Source: Chinchilla lanigera
Lineage: Eukaryota; Chordata; Mammalia; Rodentia; Chinchillidae
Direction: 5' to 3'
Length of the DNA stretch: 64,000 nt
NCBI RefSeq assembly: GCF_000276665.1
Contig: NW_004955446.1
Location: 10,486,066-10,550,065, forward strand
A model generated the notes under the pieces. The model had not been told where the DNA came from and did not search any database. It saw nothing but the letters and a program-made list of their open reading frames with translations. The position numbers and the translations under genes were made by a program. Of this stretch, positions 63,196 to 64,000 are shown in pieces. Positions within the stretch are counted from its first letter, which is position 1, and each line of letters begins with the position of its first letter.

Positions 63196-63427
63196 GAGTC
63201 TAAATTTCTAATTGAGCCTAAGAGAAGGGTGCCCTGGTGGGTACTGCAGTACCCAGGCCCAACTCTTCATCTGACTTGCAAGTTATAAAAACCAACATTT
63301 TGAAAAGATGATGAAATAAATATATACTTTCTCCTCTCCTTATCCTTTCACTGCAGAACCCATGGTTAAAAAAAAAAAAATCCCACTACTTATTATTAAC
63401 TTTGACTCTCTTTCTAACCATGTGTAT

Positions 63428-63491
63428 TCTAACACTGAGCTGCCTCCCAACTTTTTTTTTGAGACAGAATCTTGTTAAATTGCCCAGATGG
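63428..63491 (-). repeat. B1-ID dimer, first part (split)
   Basis: TAACACTGAGCTGCCTCCC is the end of an ID half, and the T-run with GAGACAGAATCTTGTTAAAT begins the B1 half. It stops at TTGCCCAGATGG, where a segment is inserted. Confidence 0.7.
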
Positions 63492-63766
63492 TCATTATAT
63501 TAGCCATTGCACCCATTGGTGAATTCCTACCATCTTGTCTAGTGAAACTCTGTATCATCTCTAATGTTTTAATTATTATTTTTTTATTCTCTTTAATGGC
63601 TTGATCTCTTAAATGGCTTTAATGTGATATAACAACCACTGTTAATTCCTATCATTTTGTTTTAAAACCCTGTATCATTTTTAATGTTTTTTCTTTGTTC
63701 TGTTTTTGTCTGCGATGATGGTATTTTGCTATTTTTTTTTTTTACTATTCTCTTTAAAATAAAAAA
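63492..63766 (+). mobile_element. Retroposed segment inserted in a B1
   Basis: AAATTGCCCAGATGG occurs on both sides (63477-63491 and 63767-63781). The insert ends in an A-rich tail, so it was retroposed in plus orientation. It contains two related copies of ATTCCTA-CAT-TTGT to CTGTATCAT-T-TAATGTTTT. Source unknown. Confidence 0.7.
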
Positions 63767-63770
63767 AAAT

Positions 63771-63858
63771 TGCCCAGATGGGATCCAAATTTATAATCCT
63801 CCTGCCTCAGCCTCCCTGAATGCTGGGATTACAGGCATGCACCACTGTGCTCTGTTTA
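63771..63858 (-). repeat. B1-ID dimer, second part (B1 half resumes)
   Basis: GGGATCCAAATTTATAATCC, CTCCTGCCTCAGCCTCCC and GCTGGGATTACAGGCATGC are the rest of the B1 half. Confidence 0.8.
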
Positions 63859-64000
63859 ATTATGAACTATTTTTTTACCTTCTATTGAGGCCTTTACCCT
63901 CTATGTAATCCTCCCTCCACCAGCTCTCTGCATACACTGGACACCATTCAGTCATGCTGCTTTTCACCTTTTGTCTCTCTGCTCAGAGAGACAAATTTAA

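Overview
The window is a piece of mammalian nuclear genome, almost certainly from a rodent. It carries tRNA-derived ID-type SINEs, 7SL-derived B1 monomers and fused B1-ID dimers. These sit on a background of mammal-wide relics: MIR, L2, old L1, MLT1/MaLR LTRs, MER5A and other hAT remnants. Co-occurring ID and B1-ID dimers suggest a rodent outside the mouse/rat core (a squirrel- or beaver-related lineage is my guess), but the species cannot be fixed from the sequence alone.

There is one convincing gene: an intact, intronless actin reading frame on the + strand at 22582-23712 (376 codons plus stop). By sequence it is kappa-actin, ACTBL2, an old retrogene-type actin that in human lies in a gene-poor region of chromosome 5q11.2. 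That matches the empty surroundings here. A TATA-like box lies about 265 bp upstream and two AATAAA signals lie 0.45-0.75 kb downstream. The frame is also open for 65 codons upstream to an in-frame ATG.

Region by region: 0-8 kb holds an L2 copy, an ID with perfect target-site duplications, microsatellites, a B1-ID dimer and a MER5A. 8-22 kb is AT-rich intergenic DNA with an old L1 relic that contains a younger insertion, a MIR, a B1-ID dimer and a possible solo LTR. 22-25 kb is ACTBL2 with its flanks. 25-50 kb holds MT-like, MLT1-like and MaLR-like LTRs, L2 and MIR copies, a MIR split by a small hAT transposon, B1 copies and an L1 3' end with an expanded GATA run. 50-59 kb is repeat-poor and AT-rich, and contains a C/EBP-like palindrome beside a CRE-like site. 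59-64 kb holds an ID, three tandem arrays, a 56-bp direct repeat spaced 564 bp apart, a B1, a very young ID and a B1-ID dimer interrupted by a retroposed segment.

I found no second gene, tRNA, rRNA, CRISPR array or operon. The many short open frames elsewhere lack family similarity and mostly run through repeats, so I left them out. The window is best read as a gene desert around one actin gene.
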